A DNA stretch of 64,000 nucleotides, taken from assembly GCF_900105255.1 (NCBI RefSeq), contig NZ_LT629763.1, positions 3,668,001-3,732,000 of the forward strand, given 5' to 3'. Within the stretch, counting starts at the first letter, position 1, and every line of letters starts with the position of its first letter. Position numbers and translations under genes: made by a program. Below, piece by piece: positions 1-10,038 of this stretch. The notes beneath the pieces are model-generated. The model searched no databases. It was not told the DNA's origin and saw only the letters and a program-made list of their open reading frames with translations. Origin of the DNA: Halopseudomonas sabulinigri. GTDB taxonomy: Bacteria > Pseudomonadota > Gammaproteobacteria > Pseudomonadales > Pseudomonadaceae.

Positions 1-2
1 AC

Positions 3-1508
3 ATGACCGATCAGCAGCAAGACCCGCAAGCGCAACACGAGGAAGAAAACCAGCTCATCGCACTGCGCAAGGCCAAACTGGCCGCCGCGCGTGAAAAGGG
101 TGCGGTCTTCCCCAACGATTTTCGTCCCGACAGCTATTGCGGCGAGCTGCAGCAGGCCTATGCCGACAAGAGCAAGGAAGAGCTGGCCGAAAGCGCCATC
201 CCGGTAAAAATCGCTGGCCGCATCATGCTCAACCGTGGAGCCTTCATGGTGCTGCAGGATATGAGCGGTCGTCTGCAGGTCTATGTTGATCGCAAGGGTT
301 TGCCGGCGCAGACGCTGGAAGAGATCAAACACTGGGACCTGGGCGACATTATTGCTGCCGAAGGTACCCTGGCGCGTTCCGGCAAGGGTGATCTGTACGT
401 GCACATGACGGCGGTCACGCTGCTGACCAAGTCACTGCGCCCGCTGCCCGACAAGCACCACGGTCTCACCGACACCGAGCAGCGCTATCGTCAGCGCTAC
501 GTTGACTTGATCGTCAACGAAGACACCCGCAATACCTTCATGGTGCGCTCCAAGGTCATCGGCCATATCCGCAAATTCCTCAACGAGCGCAACTTCCTCG
601 AAGTGGAAACGCCCATGCTGCAGACCATTCCCGGTGGCGCTGCAGCCAAGCCGTTCGAGACCCATCACAACGCGCTGGATTTGCCGATGTTCCTGCGGAT
701 TGCGCCCGAGCTGTATCTCAAGCGTCTGGTGGTCGGGGGCTTCGAGCGCGTGTTCGAGATCAACCGCAACTTCCGGAACGAGGGCGTTTCAACGCGCCAC
801 AATCCGGAATTCACCATGTTGGAGTTCTATCAGGCCTACGCCGATTACGAAGACAACATGGACCTGACCGAAGAGCTGTTCCGCGAGCTCGCACAACTGG
901 TGCTGGGCAGCACCGATGTGCCCTACCAGGGCAAGGTGTTCCACTTTGGCGAACCCTTTGCGCGGTTGTCGGTGTTCGACTCCATCCTCAAGTACAACGA
1001 CGATATCAGCGCTGACGACCTGCGTGATCTGGAGAAGGCGCGCGCGATTGCCAAGAAGGCCGGCGCCGATGTGAAAGGCTTTGAGGGCCTGGGCAAGCTG
1101 CAGACCATGATTTTTGAAGAGCTGGTTGAGCACCGGTTGGAGCAGCCGACTTTCATTACGCGCTACCCGTTCGAAGTCTCGCCGCTGGCGCGCCGCAGTG
1201 ATGACGATCCGAGCGTCACCGATCGCTTTGAGCTGTTCATCGGTGGCCGGGAGATCGCCAACGCCTACTCGGAGCTTAACGACGCCGAAGATCAGGCGGA
1301 GCGCTTCCATGCGCAGGTCAAGGACAAGGATGCCGGCGACGATGAAGCCATGCATTTCGATGCCGACTTCGTGCGTGCGCTAGAGTTTGGCATGCCGCCA
1401 ACGGCAGGTGAGGGCATTGGCATCGACCGTCTGGTGATGCTGCTGACCGACGCGCCTTCGATTCGTGACGTCATCCTGTTTCCGCACATGCGGCCCGAAA
1501 CGGCATAG
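3..1508 (+). CDS. lysS: Lysyl-tRNA synthetase, class II
   Basis: Charges tRNA-Lys with lysine in the cytoplasm. The 501-residue protein has the class II layout: an N-terminal OB-fold anticodon-binding domain (about residues 60-165) and a C-terminal catalytic domain. Motif 2 is seen as [14 protein letters not shown] from about residue 257, and motif 3 as [11 protein letters not shown] from about residue 471. The length matches the bacterial family. The start is the ATG at base 3, so the ribosome-binding site and any prfB neighbour (usual upstream gene in gamma-proteobacteria) lie outside the window. There is no sign of damage. The identification is very secure from the motifs. Confidence 0.97.
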   Translation: MTDQQQDPQAQHEEENQLIALRKAKLAAAREKGAVFPNDFRPDSYCGELQQAYADKSKEELAESAIPVKIAGRIMLNRGAFMVLQDMSGRLQVYVDRKGLPAQTLEEIKHWDLGDIIAAEGTLARSGKGDLYVHMTAVTLLTKSLRPLPDKHHGLTDTEQRYRQRYVDLIVNEDTRNTFMVRSKVIGHIRKFLNERNFLEVETPMLQTIPGGAAAKPFETHHNALDLPMFLRIAPELYLKRLVVGGFERVFEINRNFRNEGVSTRHNPEFTMLEFYQAYADYEDNMDLTEELFRELAQLVLGSTDVPYQGKVFHFGEPFARLSVFDSILKYNDDISADDLRDLEKARAIAKKAGADVKGFEGLGKLQTMIFEELVEHRLEQPTFITRYPFEVSPLARRSDDDPSVTDRFELFIGGREIANAYSELNDAEDQAERFHAQVKDKDAGDDEAMHFDADFVRALEFGMPPTAGEGIGIDRLVMLLTDAPSIRDVILFPHMRPETA

Positions 1509-1515
1509 CCATTTC

Positions 1516-1568
1516 AGCGGCAAGCGACTACAAGCTTCAAGCTGCACGTTATAAGCTACAAGCAGCAC
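1516..1568. repeat. Dispersed AAGCTTCAAGCTGC-type intergenic repeat, copy 1
   Basis: Immediately after lysS the spacer contains a run built from short units of the form CAAGC, TACAAGC, TTCAAGCTGC and TAAGCTACAAGC. Copies of the same units recur, in either orientation, at 1641-1661 and around 49108-49216. This type of AAGCT/CAAGC-rich short repeat is familiar in pseudomonad intergenic spaces; its function is not known to me. Confidence 0.55.
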
Positions 1569-1579
1569 CTGCTCTCCGG

Positions 1580-1616
1580 ACGCTACCGTGATTTATATTT
1601 GCTGTTCTCGGTAGCG
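1580..1616. other. Inverted repeat downstream of lysS
   Basis: CGCTACCG (1580-1587) and CGGTAGCG (1609-1616) form a perfect 8-bp inverted repeat around an AT-rich 21-base loop. It lies between lysS and the next gene. No T-tract follows, so it is at best an imperfect terminator for lysS; it could also be an operator-like site. Confidence 0.35.
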
Positions 1617-1640
1617 GGCAAGACAGTCAGAATGCAGGGA

Positions 1641-1661
1641 CTGCTTGCCGCTTGAAGCTGC
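1641..1661. repeat. Dispersed CAAGC-type repeat, copy 2 (inverted)
   Basis: CTGCTTGCCGCTTGAAGCTGC carries the same units as the copy at 1516-1568 in the opposite orientation. It sits directly upstream of the ribosome-binding site of the next gene, so the two copies flank the inverted repeat at 1580-1616. Confidence 0.45.
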
Positions 1662-1678
1662 GACCAAAGGGAGCCCTC

Positions 1679-2959
1679 GTGAAACAGAACGAACAGTATC
1701 AGTTGGTTATCCGCAGCTTGTCGGACCGCATAGTCGAGGCGCAGGCGCCGATTCGGGTGCTGGATGCGATCAAGTGGGACGACAGCGTACGCGACGCTTT
1801 CTTCCAGAAGCGCTGCAAAGCCTTGCCCGATGTGACGGCCGATTATTATGCCCAGCGCCCGCTGGGCTATAACCCCGGCGAACTGCGTCAGGCATTTCAG
1901 GATATCGAGCGCGACATTACTCGGCAGTTGGGGACCTTCAACCCGGTTGGTCAGATCATGCGCCGTATGTGCCGTGAGTACCGCATGGTCATTCGCATGC
2001 TCGAAGCGCGCGGCAACCCTGACTTTGGCCTGATTTCGCAAGAGCTGTACGGTGCTGCCTCCGATGCCTTCCACGCGGGAGACCCGACACTGACCGATCT
2101 GGGTATAGCGCTGAGCGAGTCGCTGAGCAACATAGCGCGTACCGAGATTGCCCGCGAACCCAAGACCATTGCTGCCCCGGAAGCGGTAGAGATTCTGCAG
2201 GCGCGGATGAACGATGCCTTTCCGGACGATCAGGCGGTTCGCGTTTTCGAGTCAGATGGCATTGTGGCGGATGCCGCTGCCGGTGCCGATTACATCAAGA
2301 TTCGCAGCGACGCCAAGTTCAACCAGCGCGACCTGAATATTCTTGCCGTGCACGAGGGTATGGTGCACGTGGCTACCAGTCTCAACGGCCAGCATCAGCC
2401 GATTTGTACCTTCCTGGCCAAGGGGCCCCCGTCCTCAACCGTGACGCAGGAAGGCCTGGCAATTCTGATGGAGGTGCTGACCTTCGCCTCCTATCCTGCG
2501 CGCCTGCGCAAGCTGACTGATCGCACCCGCGCGATTCAGATAGCCGAGACCGGCGGTGACTTCATGGATGTGTTCCAGTTCTATCGTGATGAGGGTTACT
2601 CGCGCGAGGACGGCTACAACAATGCCAGCCGGGTGTTCCGTGGCTCCAGCAGCAGCGGTTTACCCTTCACCAAGGATCTGGTCTATCTCAAGGGCTTTAT
2701 CCTGACCTACAACTATATCCAGCTGGCGGTCCGCAAGGGCAAGCTGCAGCAGATTCCATTGCTGTTCTGCGGCAAAACCACGCTGGAGGATATGCGTACC
2801 TTGAACCAGTTGGTCGAAGAGGGCTTGGTGGTGCCGCCGCGTTATCTGCCGGCGCCTTTTGCCGATTTGAACGCCTTGAGCGCCTGGATGTGTTTTTCCG
2901 GGTTCCTGAATAACCTGAGTCTGGAGCGGGTCGAAGCTGACTACGCGAATATTCTGTAA
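1679..2959 (+). CDS. QEGLA-motif DUF1704 protein, putative metallopeptidase
   Basis: A 426-residue member of the family annotated as flavohemoglobin expression-modulating QEGLA motif protein (DUF1704). I chose the GTG at 1679 because AAAGGGAG lies just upstream; an in-frame ATG at 1652 is possible but lacks a site. Residues 225-230 read HEGMVH, an HExxxH zinc-type motif, and the family signature QEGLA follows at about 257-261, offering a glutamate as third ligand. No signal peptide or membrane segment is seen, so it is probably cytosolic. From family knowledge, eukaryotic DUF1704 members (MATCAP) are tyrosine carboxypeptidases acting on tubulin; the bacterial substrate is unknown. Next gene follows after 12 bases, suggesting co-transcription. 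Confidence 0.85.
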   Translation: MKQNEQYQLVIRSLSDRIVEAQAPIRVLDAIKWDDSVRDAFFQKRCKALPDVTADYYAQRPLGYNPGELRQAFQDIERDITRQLGTFNPVGQIMRRMCREYRMVIRMLEARGNPDFGLISQELYGAASDAFHAGDPTLTDLGIALSESLSNIARTEIAREPKTIAAPEAVEILQARMNDAFPDDQAVRVFESDGIVADAAAGADYIKIRSDAKFNQRDLNILAVHEGMVHVATSLNGQHQPICTFLAKGPPSSTVTQEGLAILMEVLTFASYPARLRKLTDRTRAIQIAETGGDFMDVFQFYRDEGYSREDGYNNASRVFRGSSSSGLPFTKDLVYLKGFILTYNYIQLAVRKGKLQQIPLLFCGKTTLEDMRTLNQLVEEGLVVPPRYLPAPFADLNALSAWMCFSGFLNNLSLERVEADYANIL

Positions 2960-2971
2960 CTGGAGCTGTTG

Positions 2972-3301
2972 ATGTCGGAGTCCCGTGAAGTAAACAAGTT
3001 ACCGCTGATCCTGACCGCGATGGCCAGCATCTTTTTCACCGTGGTGGTGCTGCATTTGTACGGCTATCTGAATTTTGCCAAGCCGGAAGAAGGGCTGGAG
3101 CTGGAGGACTATCGACTGGTCACCGTGGGTTCTGAAGAGGCTGGCCAGCTGCGCAGCAATCCTGCCAAGCACGAGGCCGAGTGCGTAGACGGCATTCTGG
3201 TACTGCATGCCAGCCACATGAACGGGTTGGCCGGTGTGCTCAAGGATAGCCGTGATCGCGTGGTGCGTTGTATCGAGCAGACTGTTCCGGCGGCGCCCTG
3301 A
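2972..3301 (+). CDS. Hypothetical protein with one membrane segment
   Basis: A 109-residue protein I do not recognise. Residues about 10-32 ([20 protein letters not shown]) form one hydrophobic segment near the N-terminus, with a hydrophilic C-terminal part containing two cysteines, so an inner-membrane anchor with a periplasmic tail is likely. The ATG at 2972 is preferred over a TTG one codon upstream because GGAG lies about 8 bases before it. It sits 12 bases after the DUF1704 gene and 2 bases before ung, so the three genes are probably one transcript. No function can be given. Confidence 0.7.
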   Translation: MSESREVNKLPLILTAMASIFFTVVVLHLYGYLNFAKPEEGLELEDYRLVTVGSEEAGQLRSNPAKHEAECVDGILVLHASHMNGLAGVLKDSRDRVVRCIEQTVPAAP

Positions 3302-3303
3302 GT

Positions 3304-3996
3304 ATGGCCGAGCGACGCGTAGAGCTGGAGCCGGGGTGGCTGGCGGCGCTGGGTGGGGAGTTTGAGCAGCCCTATATGCAGTCGCTGCGCAGTTTCCTGC
3401 AGGCGGAAAAGGCTGCGGGCAAGCAGATTTTCCCGCCGGGCCCGTTGATTTTCAATGCGCTGAACAGCACGCCGCTGGATCACGTCAAGGTGGTAATTCT
3501 CGGTCAGGACCCTTACCACGGGCCGGGGCAGGCCCACGGCCTCAGTTTTTCAGTGCCGCCGGGCGTGCGTCAGCCGCCGTCGTTGAAGAATATGCTGAAA
3601 GAGCTGGAGCGCGACCTGGGGCTCCCCATACCGGCGCACGGTTGTCTGCAGTCCTGGGCTGAACAGGGTGTGTTGCTGCTCAATTCGGTGCTGACGGTCG
3701 AACAGGCCAACGCCGGCTCCCATTCGAACCGCGGCTGGGAGGTCTTCACTACGAAGGTGATCGAGGCGGTTAATCGTCATCACCAGCACTGCGTGTTCAT
3801 GCTCTGGGGCAGTTATGCGCAGCGTAAGGGCCAGCAGATCGACGCTGAGCGTCATTGCATTCTCAAATCGGTGCATCCATCGCCGCTCTCGGCGCACCGC
3901 GGTTTTATCGGCAACGGTCACTTTTCTGCCGCCAACGACTATCTTGTAAAACATGGCATGACGCCTGTGGACTGGCGCTTGCCTGCTGTCGAATAA
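3304..3996 (+). CDS. ung: Uracil-DNA glycosylase
   Basis: Removes uracil from DNA as the first step of base-excision repair. The 230-residue protein has the family 1 motifs: the water-activating loop GQDPYHGP at about 67-74 (catalytic Asp69) and the leucine/histidine loop [11 protein letters not shown] beginning at His191. Length equals the family norm. The ATG at 3304 is chosen because it matches the family N-terminus; the reading frame is open 12 codons further upstream but that overlaps the preceding gene. It begins 2 bases after the small membrane-protein gene. Confidence 0.97.
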   Translation: MAERRVELEPGWLAALGGEFEQPYMQSLRSFLQAEKAAGKQIFPPGPLIFNALNSTPLDHVKVVILGQDPYHGPGQAHGLSFSVPPGVRQPPSLKNMLKELERDLGLPIPAHGCLQSWAEQGVLLLNSVLTVEQANAGSHSNRGWEVFTTKVIEAVNRHHQHCVFMLWGSYAQRKGQQIDAERHCILKSVHPSPLSAHRGFIGNGHFSAANDYLVKHGMTPVDWRLPAVE

Positions 3997-4022
3997 CCTG
4001 CCTGATTCATTCCGGAGGTGTT

Positions 4023-4838
4023 ATGGAGCACGCGCTGCAACCCTACACGGCATTGGTCCCGCGCACCGATAAGCTGGTGGTGCAAAAGGTCGGTCATACC
4101 GCGCTGGTGACCATCGACAACCCGCCCGCCAATACCTGGGATTCCGATACGCTTCACGGCTTGCCCGAGCTGGTCAGACACCTGACCCGTGACAGCGATA
4201 TCTATGCGTTGATCATTACCGGCCGTGGGGAACGCTTCTTTTCCGCTGGCGCCGATCTCAAACTCTTTGCCGACGGCGATGCTGGTCGTGCCCGCGAGCT
4301 CTCGCGCCTCTTCGGTGAGGCCTTTGAAGCGCTACGCGACTTCTCCGGGGTATCCATAGCCGCTATCAACGGTTACGCCATGGGTGGTGGCCTCGAGTGC
4401 GCGCTGGCCTGTGATGTGCGCATTGCCGAACGCCAGGCGGTGCTCGGCTTGCCAGAGGCGGGTGTTGGTCTGTTGCCCTGTGCGGGCGGTACTCAAGCGC
4501 TTGCCTGGCTGGTAGGGGAGGGTTGGGCCAAGCGGATGATCCTGTGCGGCGAGCGGGTAGACGGTGTGCGTGCCGAGCGAATTGGCTTGGTGGAAGAGTG
4601 CGTTGAACAAGGGCAGGCGTTGGGCGCCGCCTTGCGCCTGGCGGCGCAGGTGAGTCGGCAGAGCCCGACAGCGGTGCGCTACTGCAAGGAGCTGATTCAG
4701 GGGGCCAGACAGCAGCCGATGAACAGCATGCTGCCGCGCGAGCGTGAGCGTTTTGTGGATTTGTTCGCGCTGGAGGATACCCGCGAAGGGGTAGATGCTT
4801 TTCTCAACAAGCGCCCGCCGCAGTGGGCGGGCAAGTAG
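4023..4838 (+). CDS. Enoyl-CoA hydratase/isomerase (crotonase) family protein
   Basis: A 271-residue crotonase-fold enzyme, likely hydrating or isomerising an enoyl-CoA. The oxyanion-hole segment FSAGADLK and the following GYAMGGGLECALACD are clear, and both glutamates expected in hydratases are present (in GGLEC and in LGLPEAG). The start at ATG 4023 follows a good site (GGAGGTG). The C-terminal part is typical of the fold. The specific substrate cannot be read from the sequence; a role in fatty-acid beta-oxidation is only one option. It follows ung after 26 bases on the same strand and converges with the HDOD gene. Confidence 0.88.
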   Translation: MEHALQPYTALVPRTDKLVVQKVGHTALVTIDNPPANTWDSDTLHGLPELVRHLTRDSDIYALIITGRGERFFSAGADLKLFADGDAGRARELSRLFGEAFEALRDFSGVSIAAINGYAMGGGLECALACDVRIAERQAVLGLPEAGVGLLPCAGGTQALAWLVGEGWAKRMILCGERVDGVRAERIGLVEECVEQGQALGAALRLAAQVSRQSPTAVRYCKELIQGARQQPMNSMLPRERERFVDLFALEDTREGVDAFLNKRPPQWAGK

Positions 4839-4854
4839 TGATAACGCTGGGCGC

Positions 4855-5688
4855 TTAGCCCAGCAACTGCATGGCGGCTTCCATTTCGGCTGAGAGATCT
4901 TCGTCTTCCTGTTCTTCCGCCGGGTTGAGGCCCAGTTTGGCGAAGGAGGAGATGTTGCTCCAGTCCATCTGCGCATAGGGGTGCGCGCTGCCAGCCAGCG
5001 ATTGCAATACCGCGACCTGAACGACGTCAGCGTAATCCACTGCGCTGGAATCTCGCGTGAAGTTCAGATGCTCCGTCGGTACGTGCCGCAGCGGCTCGGG
5101 GAAGTCCCAGGCTTGCAGGATTCGATCGCCCAATACAGGGTGGATTTTCTCGATTACCAGATTGAGGCTGATGGAGTCGCGCAACAGTTGGCTGTGCTCT
5201 TCGGCGTAACTCAGAATCGGCAGTACGCCGATCTGATGCACCAGGCCGGCCAGGGTGGCCTGGTCGGGCTTGAGGCGAGTGTAATGGCGGCAGAGTACGT
5301 GGCTGATGCCGGCGACCTCGGTACTGCGATTCCATACCTCGCGCATCTTGCGGTCGATCACGTCGGAGGTTGCCTGGAACATCTGCGACATGGCCAGCCC
5401 GGTGGCCAGGTTGGCGGTGTAGGTGATGCCCATGCGATTGACGGCCATCGACAGATCGGTGATTTCCTGTCGGCTGCGCAGCAGCGGACTATTCACCACC
5501 TTGATCAAACGAGCGCTAAGTGCCGCGTCGGTGCTGATTTCTTTTACCAGGTGCGGGATGCTGACATCCGGATCTTCCGCGGCTTCGCGCACGCGCAGTG
5601 CGACTTCGGGGAGGGTGGGCAGTACCAGTTGGTCTTTTTCAATCGCCTGGATCAGCTCTTCTTGTACGCGTTGTGCCAGATCTGTCAT
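4855..5688 (-). CDS. HDOD domain-containing protein
   Basis: A 277-residue protein consisting mostly of one HDOD domain (about residues 20-215), recognised by LPTLPEVALRV, LVKEISTDAALSARLIKVVNS and LVHQIGVLPILSYAEE. In place of a metal-binding His-Asp pair it has His-Gln (VHQIG), as is usual for HDOD proteins, so phosphodiesterase activity is not expected. Such proteins often act as signalling or regulatory scaffolds in pseudomonads. No REC, GGDEF or EAL domain is attached. The C-terminal 50 residues are acidic. It lies 20 bases downstream of ygfZ, probably in one transcript. Confidence 0.85.
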   Translation of the reverse strand: MTDLAQRVQEELIQAIEKDQLVLPTLPEVALRVREAAEDPDVSIPHLVKEISTDAALSARLIKVVNSPLLRSRQEITDLSMAVNRMGITYTANLATGLAMSQMFQATSDVIDRKMREVWNRSTEVAGISHVLCRHYTRLKPDQATLAGLVHQIGVLPILSYAEEHSQLLRDSISLNLVIEKIHPVLGDRILQAWDFPEPLRHVPTEHLNFTRDSSAVDYADVVQVAVLQSLAGSAHPYAQMDWSNISSFAKLGLNPAEEQEDEDLSAEMEAAMQLLG

Positions 5689-5708
5689 GGGTAGTCCCTT
5701 GGTGATTG

Positions 5709-6719
5709 CTACTGCGCAGCCGCTTCAGTGGCTGCCATTTCCGAGTCGTAGGGCAGGTCGCCCAAGGTGAGTAGTGGCCCCTGGCCATTTCCCGCGCTCA
5801 ATGTCGCCAATTGTGCCGCATCCTTCTGCAGCACGGCCAGTATTTCTAACGATTTCCGCCCATTGGCGGCGAGTACCACCTCTCCCACGCTTTTGCCGCT
5901 ATCACGGTCAAAAATCGGGGTGCCGGGTTCGGGGGCAGCATTGCCTGCCAACAGCAGCCGGTACATGCGGCGTTTCAACTTGCCCAGGTACTGCATGCGG
6001 GCAACGATTTCCTGGCCGGTGTAGCAACCCTTCTTGAAGCTGACACCACCGAGTTGCTGCAAATTCAGCATCTGCGGAATGAACAGCTCGAGCGTTGGCC
6101 CGGTCACCTGACCTATCCCGGCCTGGATCTGGCGTAACAGCCAGCCGTTTGTATCGTCGGCACGGCAATGTTTGAGTAACTGGTCGGCCAGCTCCAGCGC
6201 GTTGTCGACTGGCGACCAGATTTCGACCGCGCCGTCGGGCAAACCGAGCAGGCGCGCATGGTTCTTGGTCAGCAGTTGGTTGATGGCAGGCTGGGGCAGA
6301 TCAGCTGCGGCAAGTGCCGGCGCCACTGATTCGCCCCATAAGCCCAGGCGAACCCACTGATCCGTTTGGTCTGTCAGGCTGGCTTTGAAAAATGCCGCGT
6401 ACTTGCCCAGGTCGGCGAGCTGCGGCGCGGTCAATTCGCGTGCCATACTCAATAGAAAGCCGCCTTCGCTGCGCTGCAGTCGAAAACTCGACTGCATGCG
6501 GCCCTTGGGGTTGCAACGCGCACCCAGGGTCGTCTGATCTGCGCCCAGGCGAGCAACATCGCAGGTCAGCTGACCCTGCAGAAAGCGCTCTGCATCCGGG
6601 CCGTCCACCGCAATGACGCCCTCATGGCTCAGCCAGCACAGGCTGGTAGCGGAGTTTTCGGTGGACGCTGTACTGAAGCGGGCAGTCAGTTCGGTGGCGA
6701 TAGTGGAAAGTGCTGTCAT
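5709..6719 (-). CDS. ygfZ: YgfZ/GcvT folate-binding protein
   Basis: A 336-residue member of the YgfZ family, a tetrahydrofolate-dependent protein related to GcvT that supports iron-sulfur enzymes such as the tRNA methylthiotransferase MiaB. The family hallmark [18 protein letters not shown] with its conserved cysteine is intact, and the N-terminal segment [16 protein letters not shown] is typical. It diverges from sdhE over a 124-bp spacer containing promoter-like elements for both directions and precedes the HDOD gene on the same strand. In many gamma-proteobacteria ygfZ is found next to sdhE and ygfX, as here. Confidence 0.93.
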   Translation of the reverse strand: MTALSTIATELTARFSTASTENSATSLCWLSHEGVIAVDGPDAERFLQGQLTCDVARLGADQTTLGARCNPKGRMQSSFRLQRSEGGFLLSMARELTAPQLADLGKYAAFFKASLTDQTDQWVRLGLWGESVAPALAAADLPQPAINQLLTKNHARLLGLPDGAVEIWSPVDNALELADQLLKHCRADDTNGWLLRQIQAGIGQVTGPTLELFIPQMLNLQQLGGVSFKKGCYTGQEIVARMQYLGKLKRRMYRLLLAGNAAPEPGTPIFDRDSGKSVGEVVLAANGRKSLEILAVLQKDAAQLATLSAGNGQGPLLTLGDLPYDSEMAATEAAAQ

Positions 6720-6751
6720 GCCGAAGATTGTTCCCTTGGGGTCAGTGTTAC

Positions 6752-6781
6752 ATCATAGGGGCTATGCTGGGTACTTGTCAG
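6752..6781 (-). promoter_or_regulatory. Candidate sigma-70 promoter for ygfZ
   Basis: Read on the minus strand, CTGACA (6781-6776) and TATGAT (6757-6752) are separated by 18 bases and lie about 35 bases before the ygfZ start. Both hexamers are close to consensus. This is a by-eye match without experimental support. Confidence 0.5.
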
Positions 6782-6794
6782 GCACCCCTGCCGT

Positions 6795-6800
6795 TATAAT
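6795..6800 (+). promoter_or_regulatory. Candidate -10 element for sdhE
   Basis: A perfect TATAAT lies 43 bases upstream of the sdhE start. The best -35 candidate at 17 bases (TACTTG, 6772-6777) is weak, and TTGTCA (6775-6780) is too close at 14 bases. It overlaps the divergent ygfZ promoter region. Confidence 0.45.
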
Positions 6801-6843
6801 GGTGCTTTTGTCCCGCAGTTCAATCCTCAGTGTGGAGTTGCCG

Positions 6844-7098
6844 ATGTCGGCCGATATAGAAGTGAAGCGTTTATACTGGCACAGCCGTCGCGGCATGCTG
6901 GAACTTGATGTGTTGCTGGTGCCTTTTTTGCAGGAGGCTTATCCAGCGCTGGACGACGCAGACAAGGAGCGCTATCGGCTGTTACTGGAGTCCGAAGATC
7001 AGGACATGTTTGGTTGGTTCATGCAGCGCAACGAGCCTGATGATCCGGACCTGAAGCGAATCGTGAGGATGATACTGAACCGTGTACAGCCAGACTGA
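6844..7098 (+). CDS. sdhE: FAD assembly factor SdhE (YgfY/CptB family)
   Basis: An 84-residue cytosolic protein that promotes covalent attachment of FAD to succinate dehydrogenase SdhA and to fumarate reductase. The conserved RGxxE motif is present (Arg16-Gly17, Glu20 in RRGMLELD) and the length fits the family. The ATG at 6844 follows GGAG and matches family N-termini; the frame is open further upstream but without support. It overlaps ygfX by 17 bases on the same strand. The same family has also been annotated as antitoxin CptB; the flavinylation role is the better supported one. Confidence 0.93.
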   Translation: MSADIEVKRLYWHSRRGMLELDVLLVPFLQEAYPALDDADKERYRLLLESEDQDMFGWFMQRNEPDDPDLKRIVRMILNRVQPD

Positions 7099-7502
7099 TT
7101 ATCTCGTCATGCAGCGCCAGCCTTCTCGCTGGCTGGCGTTATTGTTGCTGTGCAGCAGCCTGCTGGCCTGCCTGGCGGTGTATCACAGCGCTCTGGGTCT
7201 GCTGCCCAGTGTGCTGTGCATGCTGCTGGTTTGCAGTTACGGCTTATGGATATGGCCGCGACAGATCAGCTTGCAGCATCCTCATTCAGTGACCGGCCTG
7301 CGATTTGATAGTGAGGGTTGGCATATTCTGCGCCGTGATGGCTCCGAGGCGGCCGCCAAGCTACTTGCCGACACCTACGTAAGTGCCATGCTGACGGTGG
7401 TGCGGCTGCGTGAGCAGGGGCGCTGGCGTGCAGTGTCGGTGGTGCTGGCCAGTGACGCGGCCTCGGAAGAGAGCCTGCGTCGTCTGCGCCTGCGGTTGCG
7501 TT

Positions 7503-9116
<1,614 letters not shown>

Positions 9117-9282
9117 AGTTTCTCGTCTTGCTGTTGGGTAGCGCTGAACAGGCGGGTACGGCGACCTAGTATATAGAAGCCGTCTGTCTCACAATACTGC
9201 CTGCTGCTGGCCTCAGCGTCATGCTCCGGAATAGCGCTTGTGCAATGATGGCAATTTGTACACTTTTGCATACTATAGTGCG

Positions 9283-9309
9283 GAACTTTTCGTGACGAGC
9301 CGGCTCCTA
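9283..9309 (+). promoter_or_regulatory. Candidate AlgU (sigma E) promoter upstream of algU
   Basis: GAACTT (9283-9288), preceded by a G, is followed after 16 bases by TCCTA (9305-9309). The AlgU consensus is GAACTT-N16/17-TCtgA, so the -35 is perfect and the -10 partial. It lies about 95 bases upstream of algU, consistent with the known autoregulation of this operon. Confidence 0.6.
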
Positions 9310-9404
9310 TTTCTGTACCTGAGTGAGGGGAGAACTTTTGGTTACATCTTGGGTCTATCATAACAACGCTGTCTGGCTGGCCTGTAGCGTGCAGGAGCCT
9401 GGAC

Positions 9405-9980
9405 ATGACTGAGCACAGCGACCAGCAGTTGGTCGAACGTGTTCAGAAAGGTGATAAGCGAGCATTTGATCTGCTGGTGCTGAAGTATCAGCACAAGATT
9501 CTGGCCTTGGTCACGCGCTTTGTGCACGACAGTCATGAAGCGCAGGATGTTGCCCAGGAAGCCTTTATCAAGGCGTACCGGGCGTTGCCGAACTTTCGCG
9601 GTGACAGCGCGTTTTACACCTGGCTGTACCGGATCGCGATCAATACCGCCAAGAACTATCTGGTGGCGCGTAACCGGCGGCCGCCGGATTCTGACATTGC
9701 CGCCGATGAGGCTGAGTTTTACGAGGGTGACAGCATCCTCAAAGACAATCAGTCACCCGAGCGAGAAATGTTGCGAGATGAGATTGAACAAGTTGTCAAT
9801 CGAACGCTCCAACAATTGCCGGATGATTTAAGAACGGCTTTGACCCTGCGAGAGTTTGAGGGTCTGAGTTATGAAGACATTGCCAACGTAATGGATTGCC
9901 CTGTCGGTACCGTAAGGTCGCGTATCTTCAGGGCTCGAGAGGCAATAGATAAAGCGCTGAAACCCTTGCTGGAAGCATGA
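9405..9980 (+). CDS. algU: RNA polymerase sigma factor AlgU (RpoE, sigma 22/24)
   Basis: ECF sigma factor controlling envelope stress and alginate genes. The 191-residue protein shows region 2 (FDLLVLKYQHKILALVTRFV, DVAQEAFIKAYRALPNFRG, FYTWLYRIAINTAKNYL) and region 4 (LPDDLRTALTLREFEGLSYEDIA, CPVGTVRSRIFRAREAI). It starts the operon algU-mucA-mucB-mucC-mucD, in which MucA binds and silences it. A GAACTT-type promoter lies upstream. The mucA start follows after 58 bases. No truncation is seen. Confidence 0.98.
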   Translation: MTEHSDQQLVERVQKGDKRAFDLLVLKYQHKILALVTRFVHDSHEAQDVAQEAFIKAYRALPNFRGDSAFYTWLYRIAINTAKNYLVARNRRPPDSDIAADEAEFYEGDSILKDNQSPEREMLRDEIEQVVNRTLQQLPDDLRTALTLREFEGLSYEDIANVMDCPVGTVRSRIFRAREAIDKALKPLLEA

Positions 9981-10038
9981 TGGGTATGTCAGCCGCGCAA
10001 CGCAGCGAGCCCTTTGGGCCATTAGCAGAGGTACAGCA

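Noticed and set aside
3855..4022. A 56-codon extension of the enoyl-CoA hydratase into ung
   Set aside because: It overlaps the end of ung in another frame, while the ATG at 4023 has a perfect GGAGGTG site.
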